DNA of 24,025 nt from Peptoniphilus sp034090345 (lineage in GTDB: Bacteria; Bacillota; Clostridia; Tissierellales; Peptoniphilaceae): assembly GCF_034090345.1 (NCBI RefSeq), contig NZ_JAXDSS010000129.1:1-24025 (forward strand), read 5' to 3'. Position numbers and translations under genes: made by a program. Within the stretch, counting starts at the first letter, position 1, and every line of letters starts with the position of its first letter. Under the pieces are notes generated by a model. The model did no database searches and was not told the DNA's origin. It saw only the letters and a list, made by a program, of their open reading frames with translations. Below are positions 1-9,005 of the stretch, in pieces.

Positions 1-1350
1 TAGAGATTTAAGTTTTTTAAAGTCATTCATAAGAGAGAATATGTTATCTTTATAATAACTAGGAAGATCCGGATAATTTATTAAAGACCTTAAAATATTT
101 TTTGAATAACTCTTTTTTAAAAATAAAATATGTTTTTTTGAGATATATCCTTTTATTTTGTAATATATTTCTGAAAATAAATCTATATCATCCATATTAT
201 AACTAAATTTTATTATGTTGAGTACATCTCTAACTACAAAATGATTAAAAAATTTCAATCTATTTCCCTTGACGTTGAATTCAACTTTATTTCTTTCAAA
301 ATATTCAACCAATCCAAGAGAAGACAAGTTATTTCGATAGATAACGGCATAGGATTTATCAGGCGATTCTACCATTTTCTTTTTGATAAATTTATACTGT
401 TCTTTATTGTTTTGAACTTTAATTATGTTAACCGGACTTATATAGTCATTTACGGTAACTATATTTTTATTAAATCTATTCTTATTGTTTCTAATAAATA
501 AATTTGAAGTAGAGACTATATTTTTAGATGAACGGAAATTATATTGTAAGTAGTAGTACTTGACGTCTTTATAAATTTTTTCAATATTTAGTAGATAATT
601 TGGGTTAGCTCCTCTAAAAGCATAGATTGATTGGTCATCATCTGCAACGATAAATAAATTATGATTTGGAGCGGTTAAATATTTTAAAAGTTCAAATTGA
701 GATATAGAAGTATCTTGTCCTTCGTCAAGTTGAACAAATTTATACATATTTTTATATTTATTTCTGATGTTTGGTTCTGACTTTAGGACATCTAAAGCCT
801 TTACAACCATATCGTCAAAGTCGATTAAATTGTTTTCATCTTTATATTTTTCGTAGGCATTATAAATTTTTGTGAAGTTTATAATTTTTGCACTTTTATC
901 AGTTGGAATTTCTAAAGAATTTTTAAAGTAAGAAATTTTAGAAATAATTTGTTCAAGTGTTTCTTCGCCAACATTTTTATGGTTAATTTGAAAATATATC
1001 TTGCGAAGTATATCATATTTTCCGGATGAACCTTCATCTATCAATATCATATCTCTGCCCTTTAACCTATAGTAATCACGAATTATTCTGTAAGCATGGG
1101 CATGAATAGTTGAAAACTGAGGTTTAGAAGAAGTTTTTATGTCCATTTCTTCAAACCTTTTTTTCATATCCATTTGAGAAGCTTTAGAAAAAGTTATTGT
1201 TAAAATTTCAGATGGATTCACACCTAAATCTATAAGTTTTAAAATCCTGTGTAAAAGCATTGTTGTTTTTCCGGAACCGGGCACAGCAAGGGTAAGAGCA
1301 GGCCCTGTCGTATGTTTAATGGCTTTAATTTGTTCTGAAGATAATTGCAA
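1..1350 (-). CDS. UvrD/PcrA-like superfamily 1 DNA helicase, N-terminal 450 residues
   Basis: This gene runs off the left edge, so only the N-terminal part is present. I translated the minus strand and found no stop from 1350 to 1. The start is a TTG at 1350 preceded by AAAGGTGGTG at good spacing; no ATG lies nearby. Helicase motifs appear in order: Walker A (AVPGSGKTT) near residue 20, motif Ia (ITFSKAS), the FSTIHAHAYRI segment, Walker B (LDEGQDTS), motif III (VADDDQSIYAFRGA) and motif IV (YAVIYRNN). This set is diagnostic of UvrD/PcrA/Rep ATP-dependent 3'-5' helicases used in repair and replication-conflict removal. The Walker B box has DEGQDTS rather than the commoner DE[FY]QDTN. The C-terminal motifs V and VI lie outside the window, so the subfamily (PcrA versus a shorter UvrD paralogue) cannot be decided. 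It is divergently oriented to the PAP2 gene. Confidence 0.9.
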   Translation of the reverse strand, partial: MQLSSEQIKAIKHTTGPALTLAVPGSGKTTMLLHRILKLIDLGVNPSEILTITFSKASQMDMKKRFEEMDIKTSSKPQFSTIHAHAYRIIRDYYRLKGRDMILIDEGSSGKYDILRKIYFQINHKNVGEETLEQIISKISYFKNSLEIPTDKSAKIINFTKIYNAYEKYKDENNLIDFDDMVVKALDVLKSEPNIRNKYKNMYKFVQLDEGQDTSISQFELLKYLTAPNHNLFIVADDDQSIYAFRGANPNYLLNIEKIYKDVKYYYLQYNFRSSKNIVSTSNLFIRNNKNRFNKNIVTVNDYISPVNIIKVQNNKEQYKFIKKKMVESPDKSYAVIYRNNLSSLGLVEYFERNKVEFNVKGNRLKFFNHFVVRDVLNIIKFSYNMDDIDLFSEIYYKIKGYISKKHILFLKKSYSKNILRSLINYPDLPSYYKDNIFSLMNDFKKLKSL

Positions 1351-1470
1351 CTCTACACCACCTTTGTATTAATTGTAATATAAATTTGTCAAAAATTAAA
1401 GAAATAGGGGGTTTATAAAATTTTATTAGATTTAATTATCTTAGAGGTTTCCAATATATTTAAAAAGACT

Positions 1471-1498
1471 TTTACATTATGAAGCATTGTTATATAAT
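1471..1498 (+). promoter_or_regulatory. Putative sigma-A promoter of the PAP2 gene
   Basis: TTTACA at 1471-1476 and TATAAT at 1493-1498 are separated by 16 bp. Transcription would start near 1505, leaving a leader of only about 10 nt before the ATG at 1514. The leader would hold little more than the GAGGTG ribosome binding site. The rest of the 1351-1470 gap carries the upstream DNA of the divergent helicase gene, where I see no clean -35/-10 pair. Confidence 0.45.
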
Positions 1499-1513
1499 TA
1501 ATTAGAGGTGCCT

Positions 1514-2065
1514 ATGAAGAATCCATTTAAAATGTTTGACAACTTTTTTATAAAGTTGATAAACCAAAAAATGAATAGTAGATACACTAATTTTTTATTT
1601 TATCATATAACGAATTTGGGTGGAGCAGTGAGTGTGGCATTGATTACTCTCTTAATGTTTTTAATTGGTGGTAAAATTAGAGAATTATCTGTAGAAATAA
1701 TTTTGAGTTTGATTGTATCAACACTATTTGTACAGATTTTAAAGAGAATTTTTTCGAGAAACAGACCCTACTGGATTTTGGAAAATTTAAACACTTATGG
1801 AATTGACCTTTCAGATTATTCATTTCCATCAGGTCATTCAGCTGCAGCATTTACACTTGGCATGAGCATTGCATTGAATTATCCTGCAATAAAATTAGTT
1901 GTATTAATAATTGCAACACTTATTGCAATTTCAAGAATATATCTAGGAGTGCATTACCCCACAGATGTGCTTGCAGGAGTTATAATTGGAATAATTGCCA
2001 GTGTAATTGTACATGATCATATATATCAGGTAGCTATTACATATTTAAGAGGAAAATTTATTTAG
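1514..2065 (+). CDS. PAP2-family membrane phosphatase (undecaprenyl-diphosphatase-like)
   Basis: A 183-residue integral membrane protein with about five to six hydrophobic segments. All three PAP2 phosphatase signatures are intact: KxxxxxxRP (K77, R84, P85), PSGH (P105 to H108) and SRxxxxxHxxxD (S140, R141, H147, D151). H147 is the expected nucleophile and H108 the acid. Family members dephosphorylate lipid or isoprenoid pyrophosphates at the outer membrane face, most often undecaprenyl pyrophosphate recycling for cell wall synthesis; the exact substrate is inferred. I chose the ATG at 1514 because the in-frame GTG at 1508 lies inside the GAGGTG ribosome binding site. The next gene follows after 9 nt, so the two are probably co-transcribed. 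Confidence 0.88.
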   Translation: MKNPFKMFDNFFIKLINQKMNSRYTNFLFYHITNLGGAVSVALITLLMFLIGGKIRELSVEIILSLIVSTLFVQILKRIFSRNRPYWILENLNTYGIDLSDYSFPSGHSAAAFTLGMSIALNYPAIKLVVLIIATLIAISRIYLGVHYPTDVLAGVIIGIIASVIVHDHIYQVAITYLRGKFI

Positions 2066-2074
2066 GAGGAATTA

Positions 2075-2872
2075 ATGTTAGTAACTAATTTTTTACAAAA
2101 GAGAAAATCTGTAAGAGATTTCAAACCGACCAAGGTAGATAAGTATGAGCTTGAAATTATAAAAGATGCGATAGAGCAAATTTCAAGAGAAGAAAATGGG
2201 CTTCTTAAGTTTCAACTTTTAGAAAATGGTTCAATAGTTTCTGAAGGGTTAAAGGGCAAGGCAGGATATGGCGGAGTTATGATCGAATCTCCACACTATG
2301 TGAGCATATCTTCAGGGAAAGAGACATTAGAAAATAAATTAAAAATAGGTTATGCTCTTGAAAAATTAAATACTAAAATTGTAGACCTGAATATAGATAC
2401 TTGCTGGATTACAGTTGATGAAGTAGATAAAGATACAATGAAGAGTGTATTTGGAGAGGATGGAGATAAGATAAATTATCTTATAGGTTTTGGATATGGA
2501 AAAGCAAAGAAATTCTTCTCTAAAGAAACAACAAGCTCAAGAAATCCTGTGAAAGAAATGGTTTTTGATGGTGAAATTGGAAACCCTGTTTCAGCAGAAG
2601 TTCTTGAAGAAAGAGGGCTACTTGATATATTCTCAACAATTATATATGCTCCAAGTCATAAGAATTTTCAACCGTGGAGATTTGTTATAAAAGACTCTGA
2701 AGTAGAAATATATATAGTAAAATCTGATGAAGACTTGAGAAGTTTGATAGATATCGGAGTAATAATGTTCTATTTTGAAGAGCTTGCAAGAGAAAAGAGT
2801 TTGGAAGGAAAATGGAATTTAAATATCCATGAAGAAGGAAATTATTTAAAGATAGCGTCTTTTAAATTATAA
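2075..2872 (+). CDS. Nitroreductase-family FMN protein (TM1586-like)
   Basis: A 265-residue protein starting at ATG after a strong TAGGAGGA site. The N-terminus (FLQKRKSVRDFKPTKVD) is the classic nitroreductase opening, with the RKSVR FMN-phosphate-binding segment. A second family signature sits near residues 190-202 (IYAPSHKNFQPWRF), where the NxQPWRF motif contacts the flavin. The internal GYALEKLNTKIVDLNIDTCW region fits the pseudo-duplicated layout of the 'putative TM nitroreductase' group, in which one chain carries two half-domains. The probable role is NAD(P)H-dependent reduction of an unknown substrate; no specific substrate can be assigned. It lies directly downstream of the PAP2 gene and ends at an intrinsic terminator. 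Confidence 0.8.
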   Translation: MLVTNFLQKRKSVRDFKPTKVDKYELEIIKDAIEQISREENGLLKFQLLENGSIVSEGLKGKAGYGGVMIESPHYVSISSGKETLENKLKIGYALEKLNTKIVDLNIDTCWITVDEVDKDTMKSVFGEDGDKINYLIGFGYGKAKKFFSKETTSSRNPVKEMVFDGEIGNPVSAEVLEERGLLDIFSTIIYAPSHKNFQPWRFVIKDSEVEIYIVKSDEDLRSLIDIGVIMFYFEELAREKSLEGKWNLNIHEEGNYLKIASFKL

Positions 2873-2883
2873 ATTTTAGAATT

Positions 2884-2908
2884 GAACCGAGGCTTTCGGT
2901 TCTTTTTT
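2884..2908 (+). terminator. Intrinsic terminator after the nitroreductase gene
   Basis: A 7-bp perfect stem GAACCGA (2884-2890) / TCGGTTC (2896-2902) with a 5-nt loop is followed directly by six T residues. It closes the PAP2-nitroreductase unit. Confidence 0.85.
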
Positions 2909-3018
2909 ATATATTTTTTAGCATTAATAAAATTATTGAGAAAAAATTTTATAACTAATAATTATTAAAATAGCCAAATTAAGGGGATTGAAGGCTTGTG
3001 AAAAAAATAATAATAATA

Positions 3019-3048
3019 TTTTAAAAAAATAAAATTCTATGTTATAAT
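3019..3048 (+). promoter_or_regulatory. Putative promoter of the purine operon leader
   Basis: A perfect TATAAT lies at 3043-3048, about 33 nt before the leader ORF start. The matching -35 region (TTTTAA/TTTAAA at 3019-3025) is weak, so the -10 is the better supported half. I looked for a PurR PurBox and for a guanine riboswitch core between 2911 and 3080 and saw neither. The preceding 2911-3018 stretch is very AT-rich and shows nothing else. Confidence 0.5.
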
Positions 3049-3080
3049 ACAAAATGTAATAGATAAAAGGAGAAAACACT

Positions 3081-3218
3081 ATGTCGAATAAGTTTGTAAT
3101 TGATATTCATAATGTTTTTATGTTGCTTAACAATATTTTACAAAATGATTTAAAAACAGACCTAGGAGATAGTGTAAACTTTTCTAAGAGAGCTATAGTT
3201 GTAACTAAAAATATCTAA
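3081..3218 (+). CDS. 45-residue leader ORF upstream of purC
   Basis: A short ORF with a good ribosome binding site (AAAAGGAG) 8-9 nt before an ATG. It starts MSNKFVIDIHNVFMLLNN and ends at TAA (3216-3218). I do not recognise any family. It has no signal peptide or clear membrane helix, and contains one moderately hydrophobic stretch (VFMLLNNIL). It lies between the operon promoter and an intrinsic terminator that begins 3 nt after its stop codon, with purC 47 nt further on. A ribosome finishing this ORF would cover the 5' arm of the terminator. That suggests a regulatory leader peptide, but it could also be a small functional protein. No run of one regulatory amino acid is obvious. Confidence 0.6.
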   Translation: MSNKFVIDIHNVFMLLNNILQNDLKTDLGDSVNFSKRAIVVTKNI

Positions 3219-3221
3219 CTG

Positions 3222-3253
3222 AGAGAATCGTTGTGCGATTCTCTATTTTTTTT
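3222..3253 (+). terminator. Intrinsic terminator / attenuator before purC
   Basis: A perfect 9-bp stem AGAGAATCG (3222-3230) / CGATTCTCT (3236-3244) with loop TTGTG is followed by A and eight T residues. It lies between the leader ORF and purC, inside the purine operon transcript. Unless purC has its own promoter (none visible in the 12 nt left), read-through here sets expression of the operon. An upstream AAGAGAG at about 3186-3192 could pair with TTCTCT of the 3' arm as an alternative fold. Confidence 0.8.
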
Positions 3254-3265
3254 AGGAGAAATGAT

Positions 3266-3964
3266 ATGGGAAAAATTTATGAAGGCAAAGCTAAGGAAGT
3301 TTATAGTACAGATAATAATTCTGAGTACATTATCAAGTATAAAGATACTGCAACAGCAGGTAATGGAGAAAAAAGAGCAGATATACTTGGTAAAGGAGAG
3401 TTAAATCTTGCCATTACAACATCGATATTTAAGATGTTAGAAGAAAATGGTGTTAAAACTCATTATGTTGAAACTGTGGACAACAGACAAATGAGGGTTA
3501 AAAAAGTCAAAATTATGCCTTTAGAGGTTATTGTAAGAAATATTTCAGCGGGTTCTTTTGCAAAGAGATATGGTGTTGATGAAGGAATTGTATTTAAAGT
3601 TCCAACTTTTGAATTGTCATATAAAAATGATGATTTAGGAGACCCTTTGATGGTTGAAGATCATGCTATAGTATTGGGAATGATTACAAAAGAAGAGTAT
3701 GACTATTTAAAGAGAGAAACTCTAAAGATAAATGATTTACTAAAAGATTTCTTTGAAAAGATAAATCTAAAATTAGTAGATTTTAAAATTGAATATGGAA
3801 AGGATGAAAATGGAAATATTTTGTTGGCAGATGAGATAAGTCCAGACACTTGTAGATTATGGGACAAAGATACTAATAAAAAATATGATAAAGATATTTT
3901 CAGAAGAGATTTAGGAGATTTGATAGAAGGTTACAAAGAAGTTTTGAATAGGATAAATGGCTAA
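3266..3964 (+). CDS. purC: Phosphoribosylaminoimidazole-succinocarboxamide synthase (SAICAR synthetase)
   Basis: A 232-residue enzyme, the normal length for bacterial PurC. It joins CAIR and aspartate using ATP to make SAICAR in de novo purine synthesis. Recognisable segments are the N-terminal GKIYEGKAKEVY nucleotide-binding strand, the VRNISAGSFAKRYGV motif in the middle and LADEISPDTCRLWD near the C-terminus. I chose the ATG at 3266, which follows TTTAGGAGAA; an in-frame GTG at 3233 would put translation inside the attenuator hairpin and adds an unrelated N-terminus. The stop codon overlaps the purF start (TAATG), so the two are translationally coupled. Confidence 0.97.
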   Translation: MGKIYEGKAKEVYSTDNNSEYIIKYKDTATAGNGEKRADILGKGELNLAITTSIFKMLEENGVKTHYVETVDNRQMRVKKVKIMPLEVIVRNISAGSFAKRYGVDEGIVFKVPTFELSYKNDDLGDPLMVEDHAIVLGMITKEEYDYLKRETLKINDLLKDFFEKINLKLVDFKIEYGKDENGNILLADEISPDTCRLWDKDTNKKYDKDIFRRDLGDLIEGYKEVLNRING

Positions 3965-5313
3965 TGTGTGGAGTAATAGGAATATATTCAAATAAAGAAG
4001 TTGGTAAGAAGTTATTCTATGGACTTAATTCACTTCAACATAGAGGACAGGAGTCAGCAGGGCTATGCGTCTTTGATGGTGAGAAAATGCGTTTAGAAAA
4101 GAGCATGGGTCTAGTTTACGATATTTTCAGTGAAGAAGTTTTGAATAAATTGTCCGGAACGATAGGGATAGGACATGTCAGATATTCTACAGCAGGGGGT
4201 TCATTTGAATACAATACACAGCCTTTAATCGGATTTACGAGGGGCAAGGAAATATGTTTAGCTCATAATGGAAATTTAATAAATCATCAAATCTTAAAGA
4301 CAAGACTGGAAGAAGATGGAATGATGTTCCAAACTACCATAGACAGTGAAGTAATTCTATTTTTGATATCAAGATACTATAAAGATAACATCATTGAAGC
4401 TATAAAAAAGACGATGGGAATAATTCAAGGAGCTTATTCAATTGTTATGATGTTTGAAGGTAAACTGATTGCATTTAGAGATCCAAATGGATTTAGACCT
4501 CTTGTGCTTGGTGTTGGAGAAGATGGAGAATGTATAGTAGCATCAGAAAATGCACCACTTGAGATAATTGGAGTATCTGAAAAAAGAGATGTTGAACCTG
4601 GCGAAATAATCGTAATTGATAAGAATGGAATAAAATCTGAATTCTATGAAAGCGACAATGAAAGACACCACTGTATTTTTGAATATGTTTATTTTGCCAG
4701 AGATGATGCAACTCTTGATGATATAAATTCATATAATTTCAGAAGAAGATGCGGGGAAATTCTCTCAAGAGAAGCGCCGGTTGAAGCTGATTTGATAATT
4801 TCAGTACCGGACAGTGGAACACCGGGGGCGATAGGGTATGCTCAAGAAACGGGAATTCCATTTGCAGAGGGATTGGTAAAGAACAGATATATGGGAAGAA
4901 CTTTCATAAAGCCAACAAATGAAGAAAGAGAAATAAGTGTAAAGATGAAGTTAAATCCACTTGGAACTGTTCTAAAAGGTAAGAAGATAGTTGTTGTAGA
5001 CGATTCAATTGTAAGGGGAACTACTTCTGCAAATTTAATCAAGCGAATGAAAGAAGCAGGTGCAAAGGAAGTGCACATGAGAATAGTTTCTCCGCCGGTT
5101 GAGTACCCTTGTTACTATGGCATAGACACTCCATCGAGAAAGAATTTAATTGCAGCAAATTATTCTATTGAGGAAATTAGAGAAAAAATAGGAGCGGACT
5201 CTTTAGCTTTTATCTCTATGGAAGGAATGATAGAAGCAAGTTTAAAAGAAAAAGAGATATTTTGCAAAGCTTGTTTCAACGGTGATTATCCCGTTGATCC
5301 GATACTCATTTGA
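3964..5313 (+). CDS. purF: Amidophosphoribosyltransferase
   Basis: A 449-residue enzyme that catalyses the committed step of purine synthesis: PRPP plus glutamine gives phosphoribosylamine. The chain begins MCGVIGIY, so removal of the initiator Met exposes the Cys nucleophile of the N-terminal glutaminase domain; the propeptide seen in Bacillus subtilis PurF is absent. The glutaminase motifs LQHRGQESAG and HVRYSTAGG follow. The PRPP-binding loop VVDDSIVRGTT lies around residues 343-355. Cysteines C237, C383, C434 and C437 match in order and spacing the four 4Fe-4S ligands of the Bacillus-type enzyme, so this should be the oxygen-sensitive iron-sulfur form. It overlaps purC by the TAATG junction and precedes purL by 14 nt. 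Confidence 0.97.
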   Translation: MCGVIGIYSNKEVGKKLFYGLNSLQHRGQESAGLCVFDGEKMRLEKSMGLVYDIFSEEVLNKLSGTIGIGHVRYSTAGGSFEYNTQPLIGFTRGKEICLAHNGNLINHQILKTRLEEDGMMFQTTIDSEVILFLISRYYKDNIIEAIKKTMGIIQGAYSIVMMFEGKLIAFRDPNGFRPLVLGVGEDGECIVASENAPLEIIGVSEKRDVEPGEIIVIDKNGIKSEFYESDNERHHCIFEYVYFARDDATLDDINSYNFRRRCGEILSREAPVEADLIISVPDSGTPGAIGYAQETGIPFAEGLVKNRYMGRTFIKPTNEEREISVKMKLNPLGTVLKGKKIVVVDDSIVRGTTSANLIKRMKEAGAKEVHMRIVSPPVEYPCYYGIDTPSRKNLIAANYSIEEIREKIGADSLAFISMEGMIEASLKEKEIFCKACFNGDYPVDPILI

Positions 5314-5327
5314 GGAGGATATAAATC

Positions 5328-8300
5328 ATGAATGAAGATATAAAGATAATTTATGTCAAAAAAAAAGATGAATTTGATTATGAGTCTGAGGACGTAAAAA
5401 AAGAAATTGAAAATTCTTTAAATATACAAGTAGAAAAGTTGAGAATTTATAGAAGGTATGATTTGAAAATAGACGAGAAGACTTTAAATTCAATATTGTA
5501 TACAATTCTCTCAGAAAAACCTGTAGACGAGGTCTACGTTGGAGAAGAAGTAAAGAATTTAGAAAATAGTTTTGATAAAGTTATAAGAGTTTCGTATCTT
5601 CCGGGTCAATTTGACCAAAGAAAGCAGGGCTTGTTGGACACAATAGCACTTTTTACAAATGACAATATACTTGCAAAAGTGACTAGAGTGTATGAATTTA
5701 AAGGTATTGATGAACAAGAACTTGAAAGAATAGAAAATCTGTTGGTAAATCCTGTAGACTCTGAAAGCATAAAATTAGACTATGAATGTCAGTCATTAGA
5801 AAAAAACACAAAAAATAATGCCGAAAATATTACTTATGATGGATTTATAAATTTCTCAGATTCAGAACTTGATGAATTTTTAAAAAATAAAAATTTAGCT
5901 ATGAACTTGGAAGATTTAAAGGTTTTTCAAGAATACTTTAAAAGTGAAAGTAGAGATCCAAACGAAACAGAATTGTCTATTATTGACACTTATTGGTCAG
6001 ACCATTGCAGACATACTACATTTAACACAGGACTTGATATCGATTTTGAAGAGAAGACCAATTTAGATAGAGAAATTAAAAAATCCTTTGAATACTATTT
6101 AAATTTACGCCAAGAATTGAATATTAAAAAGCCGATAAGCTTGATGAGTTTTGGAACCATATTTGCAAAATATCTAAGACAAAATGGGAAACTTGAAGAC
6201 CTTGAAATCAGTTCAGAAATAAATGCTTGCTCAATAAAAATAAAAGTTAAAGTTGAAATTGACGGAAGAGAAGAATTAAGAGATTATCTTTTGATGTTTA
6301 AAAATGAAACTCACAACCACCCTACAGAAATAGAACCAATAGGTGGAGCAAGTACTTGTCTAGGGGGAGCTATAAGAGACCCGCTGAGTGGAAGAGCATT
6401 TGTATATCAAGCTATGAGAATAACTGGAGCAGCTGACCCATTTACATCAGTAGCAGACACTTTAGAAGGCAAGTTACCACAAAAGAAAATAACTACAGAA
6501 GCTGCAAAGGGATATTCATCTTATGGTAATCAAATTGGTCTAGCCACAGGTTATGTAGACGAAATGTACCACAGCGGATATGTTGCAAAGAGATTGGAAG
6601 CAGGGGCCGTAATAGCTGCAGCACCTTTAGAAAATGTGAAGAGAATGGAACTTGTAAAAGGTGATTTAGTAATTTTACTAGGAGGAAGAACAGGTAGAGA
6701 TGGCATAGGTGGAGCAACGGGTTCATCTAAATCACATATCATATCTTCAATTAAGACAGAGTCAGCTCAAGTACAAAAGGGAAATGCACCGGAAGAGAGA
6801 AAGATACAAAGGCTTTTTAGAAGAAGAGAAGCTGCAGAATTAATTAAAAAGTGTAATGATTTTGGTGCTGGTGGAGTAAGTGTTGCAATTGGAGAACTCT
6901 CAGATAGTATAGAAATTTATTTAGATAGAGTACCTTTAAAATACGAGGGATTAAAGCCAAGAGAAATTGCAATTTCAGAATCACAAGAGAGAATGGCTGT
7001 GGTAATTGCACCGAAAGATAGAGAAACTTTTGTAAAACTTGCCGAAGAAGAAAATTTGGAAACTACCCATGTTGCTACAGTTACAGATGATGGAAGAATG
7101 GTAATGCTATATAAAGACAAAGTTATAGCAGATATGAGTTATGAATTCATCAATTCAACCGGAGCAGAGAGAACGCAAAAGGTTAAAGTTAAATCTGAAA
7201 GTTTACCTAGTTCTTTAAAAGTTGAAGATAGAAATCCTGAAAATTTAAAAGAATATCTAAGGGATTTAAATATAACTTCAAAAAAGAATTTGATTGAATT
7301 ATTTGACCAATCCGTTGGAAGGGCAACAGTGCTTTCTCCGCTTGGTGGTAAAAATCAAACAGTGCCAATACAAGCTATGGTTGCAAAAATTCCTTCATTT
7401 GATGGAGATGTAAAGACAGTATCACTTATGAGCTATGGATGTAATCCGAAGCTTTCAGAAGAATCTCAATACCTAGGTGGTTACTATGCTGTAATTGAAT
7501 CAATTTCAAAGTTGATTGCAACAGGAAGCTCAGTTGAAAATATAAGACTTTCTTTACAAGAGTTTTATGAAAGACTTGGATCTGAAGAATCTTGGTCTAA
7601 GCCTTTGAAATCATTACTTGGAGCACTTGAAAGTTCTGCATTCTTTGAAACACCTCCAATTGGTGGAAAAGATTCAATGAGTGGTACTTTTGAAGATATA
7701 AATGTGCCTCCTACTCTAATTTCATTTGCAGTTTCAACAGAAGACGTTGAAAATATAGTTTCACCTGAGTTTAAGAAAAAAGGTAGATTGGGATTAGTCG
7801 AAATTGAATATGATGAAAATCTCAAACTAAATTTAAGTAAATTAAAAGAAAACTTTGAGAAAATTCATAAAGATATTTTGGGGAAAAATATTATCTCAAT
7901 AAGTGCAATAACAGCTAAAGGGACTCTTCCTCAAATATATGAACAAGCTCTTTATAAGACAGGGTTTGATATAGAACTTGAAGATTTATATTCTCCAAGA
8001 TATGGAAGTTTTATAGTTGAGTATTTACAAGACAGAGATTTTATAAAAAATATAGGTGAATTTTCTGAAAAAATAGTTGTAAATGGAATAGAACTTGAGA
8101 AAAGTGAGCTTGAAGAAAGTTATATCCACACTTTAGATAAAATATTTAAGCCTAAGGCAAAAATAAAGTTAGACACTGAAGTTAAAAATAAAAAAGTGGA
8201 AAAGAGAAGACTAAATTCAAATAGACCGGTAGAAAAAGTAAAAGTTGTAATTCCTGCATTTCCTGGCACAAATAGTGAATGGGATACAAAGAAAGCCTTT

Positions 8301-9005
8301 GAAAAAGAAGGTGCAGAAGTAGACATACTTTTATTTAGAAATAGAACTACTTCAGATATAAACGAATCAATAGATGAATTTGCAAGATTGATTAAAACAT
8401 CTCAAATTTTAGCAATACCTGGCGGATTTTCAATGGGAGATGAACCGGATGGTTCAGGAAAGTTCATAGCAAATGTAATAAGGTCGCCAAAAGTAAAAGA
8501 AGCAATAGAGTATATGTTAAAAGAAAATGACGGATTGATTTTGGGAATATGCAACGGATTTCAAGCTCTTATAAAAACAGGCTTGTTGCCTTACGGAGAA
8601 ATAAAAGAGTTGGGAGAAGATGATCCTACATTGACATTTAATACTGTTGGAAGGCATATAGCGTGTTTTGCAGATACAAAAGTTTTGACTACTAATTCAC
8701 CTTGGTTGAACACTTTAGAAGAAAATAAATCTTATAAAGTTCCAATATCACATGGAGAAGGTAGACTGGTAGGCAATGAAGAATGTGTGAGAAGTTTATT
8801 TGAAAATGAGCAAGTTGTGGCAGTTTATGAAGATTGTCCAAACGGTTCAGTTTTAAATATAGAATCATTGATTTCTAAAGATGGTAAAATCTTAGGTAAG
8901 ATGGGTCATTCTGAAAGAGTTGATAGCGATTTGTATAAAAATATAGAAGGAATTGAGTATCAAAATATATTTAGAGCCGGAGTAGAATATTTTAAGGAGA
9001 AATAA
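5328..9005 (+). CDS. purL: Phosphoribosylformylglycinamidine synthase, single-chain (PurL-PurQ fusion)
   Basis: A 1225-residue single-chain FGAM synthase that converts FGAR, glutamine and ATP to FGAM. This large form carries what Bacillus makes as separate PurS, PurL and PurQ. The N-terminal third has the linker motif TYWSDHCRHTTF. The first AIRS-like domain contains HNHPTEIEPIGGASTCLGG, and a second, degenerate AIRS-like half follows (for example PPIGGKDSMSG). The C-terminal glutaminase domain begins near residue 965 with VVIPAFPGTNSEWD. Its nucleophile C1075 lies in GICNGFQ, and the H1142-x-E1144 pair lies in SHGEGR. All catalytic residues are present and no frame break is seen. The start follows GAGGAGGATATAAATC, and the stop overlaps the purB start. 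Confidence 0.97.
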   Translation: MNEDIKIIYVKKKDEFDYESEDVKKEIENSLNIQVEKLRIYRRYDLKIDEKTLNSILYTILSEKPVDEVYVGEEVKNLENSFDKVIRVSYLPGQFDQRKQGLLDTIALFTNDNILAKVTRVYEFKGIDEQELERIENLLVNPVDSESIKLDYECQSLEKNTKNNAENITYDGFINFSDSELDEFLKNKNLAMNLEDLKVFQEYFKSESRDPNETELSIIDTYWSDHCRHTTFNTGLDIDFEEKTNLDREIKKSFEYYLNLRQELNIKKPISLMSFGTIFAKYLRQNGKLEDLEISSEINACSIKIKVKVEIDGREELRDYLLMFKNETHNHPTEIEPIGGASTCLGGAIRDPLSGRAFVYQAMRITGAADPFTSVADTLEGKLPQKKITTEAAKGYSSYGNQIGLATGYVDEMYHSGYVAKRLEAGAVIAAAPLENVKRMELVKGDLVILLGGRTGRDGIGGATGSSKSHIISSIKTESAQVQKGNAPEERKIQRLFRRREAAELIKKCNDFGAGGVSVAIGELSDSIEIYLDRVPLKYEGLKPREIAISESQERMAVVIAPKDRETFVKLAEEENLETTHVATVTDDGRMVMLYKDKVIADMSYEFINSTGAERTQKVKVKSESLPSSLKVEDRNPENLKEYLRDLNITSKKNLIELFDQSVGRATVLSPLGGKNQTVPIQAMVAKIPSFDGDVKTVSLMSYGCNPKLSEESQYLGGYYAVIESISKLIATGSSVENIRLSLQEFYERLGSEESWSKPLKSLLGALESSAFFETPPIGGKDSMSGTFEDINVPPTLISFAVSTEDVENIVSPEFKKKGRLGLVEIEYDENLKLNLSKLKENFEKIHKDILGKNIISISAITAKGTLPQIYEQALYKTGFDIELEDLYSPRYGSFIVEYLQDRDFIKNIGEFSEKIVVNGIELEKSELEESYIHTLDKIFKPKAKIKLDTEVKNKKVEKRRLNSNRPVEKVKVVIPAFPGTNSEWDTKKAFEKEGAEVDILLFRNRTTSDINESIDEFARLIKTSQILAIPGGFSMGDEPDGSGKFIANVIRSPKVKEAIEYMLKENDGLILGICNGFQALIKTGLLPYGEIKELGEDDPTLTFNTVGRHIACFADTKVLTTNSPWLNTLEENKSYKVPISHGEGRLVGNEECVRSLFENEQVVAVYEDCPNGSVLNIESLISKDGKILGKMGHSERVDSDLYKNIEGIEYQNIFRAGVEYFKEK

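Noticed and set aside
241..501. 86-codon plus-strand ORF
   Set aside because: It lies exactly antiparallel in register to the UvrD-like helicase frame, has no ribosome binding site, and the minus-strand frame carries helicase motif IV here.
1508..1513. GTG start at 1508 for the PAP2 gene
   Set aside because: It lies within the GAGGTG ribosome binding site of the ATG at 1514.
2911..3080. Purine riboswitch or PurBox upstream of the pur operon
   Set aside because: I looked for the conserved guanine-aptamer core and for paired PurR boxes and found neither; only a TATAAT and AT-rich DNA.
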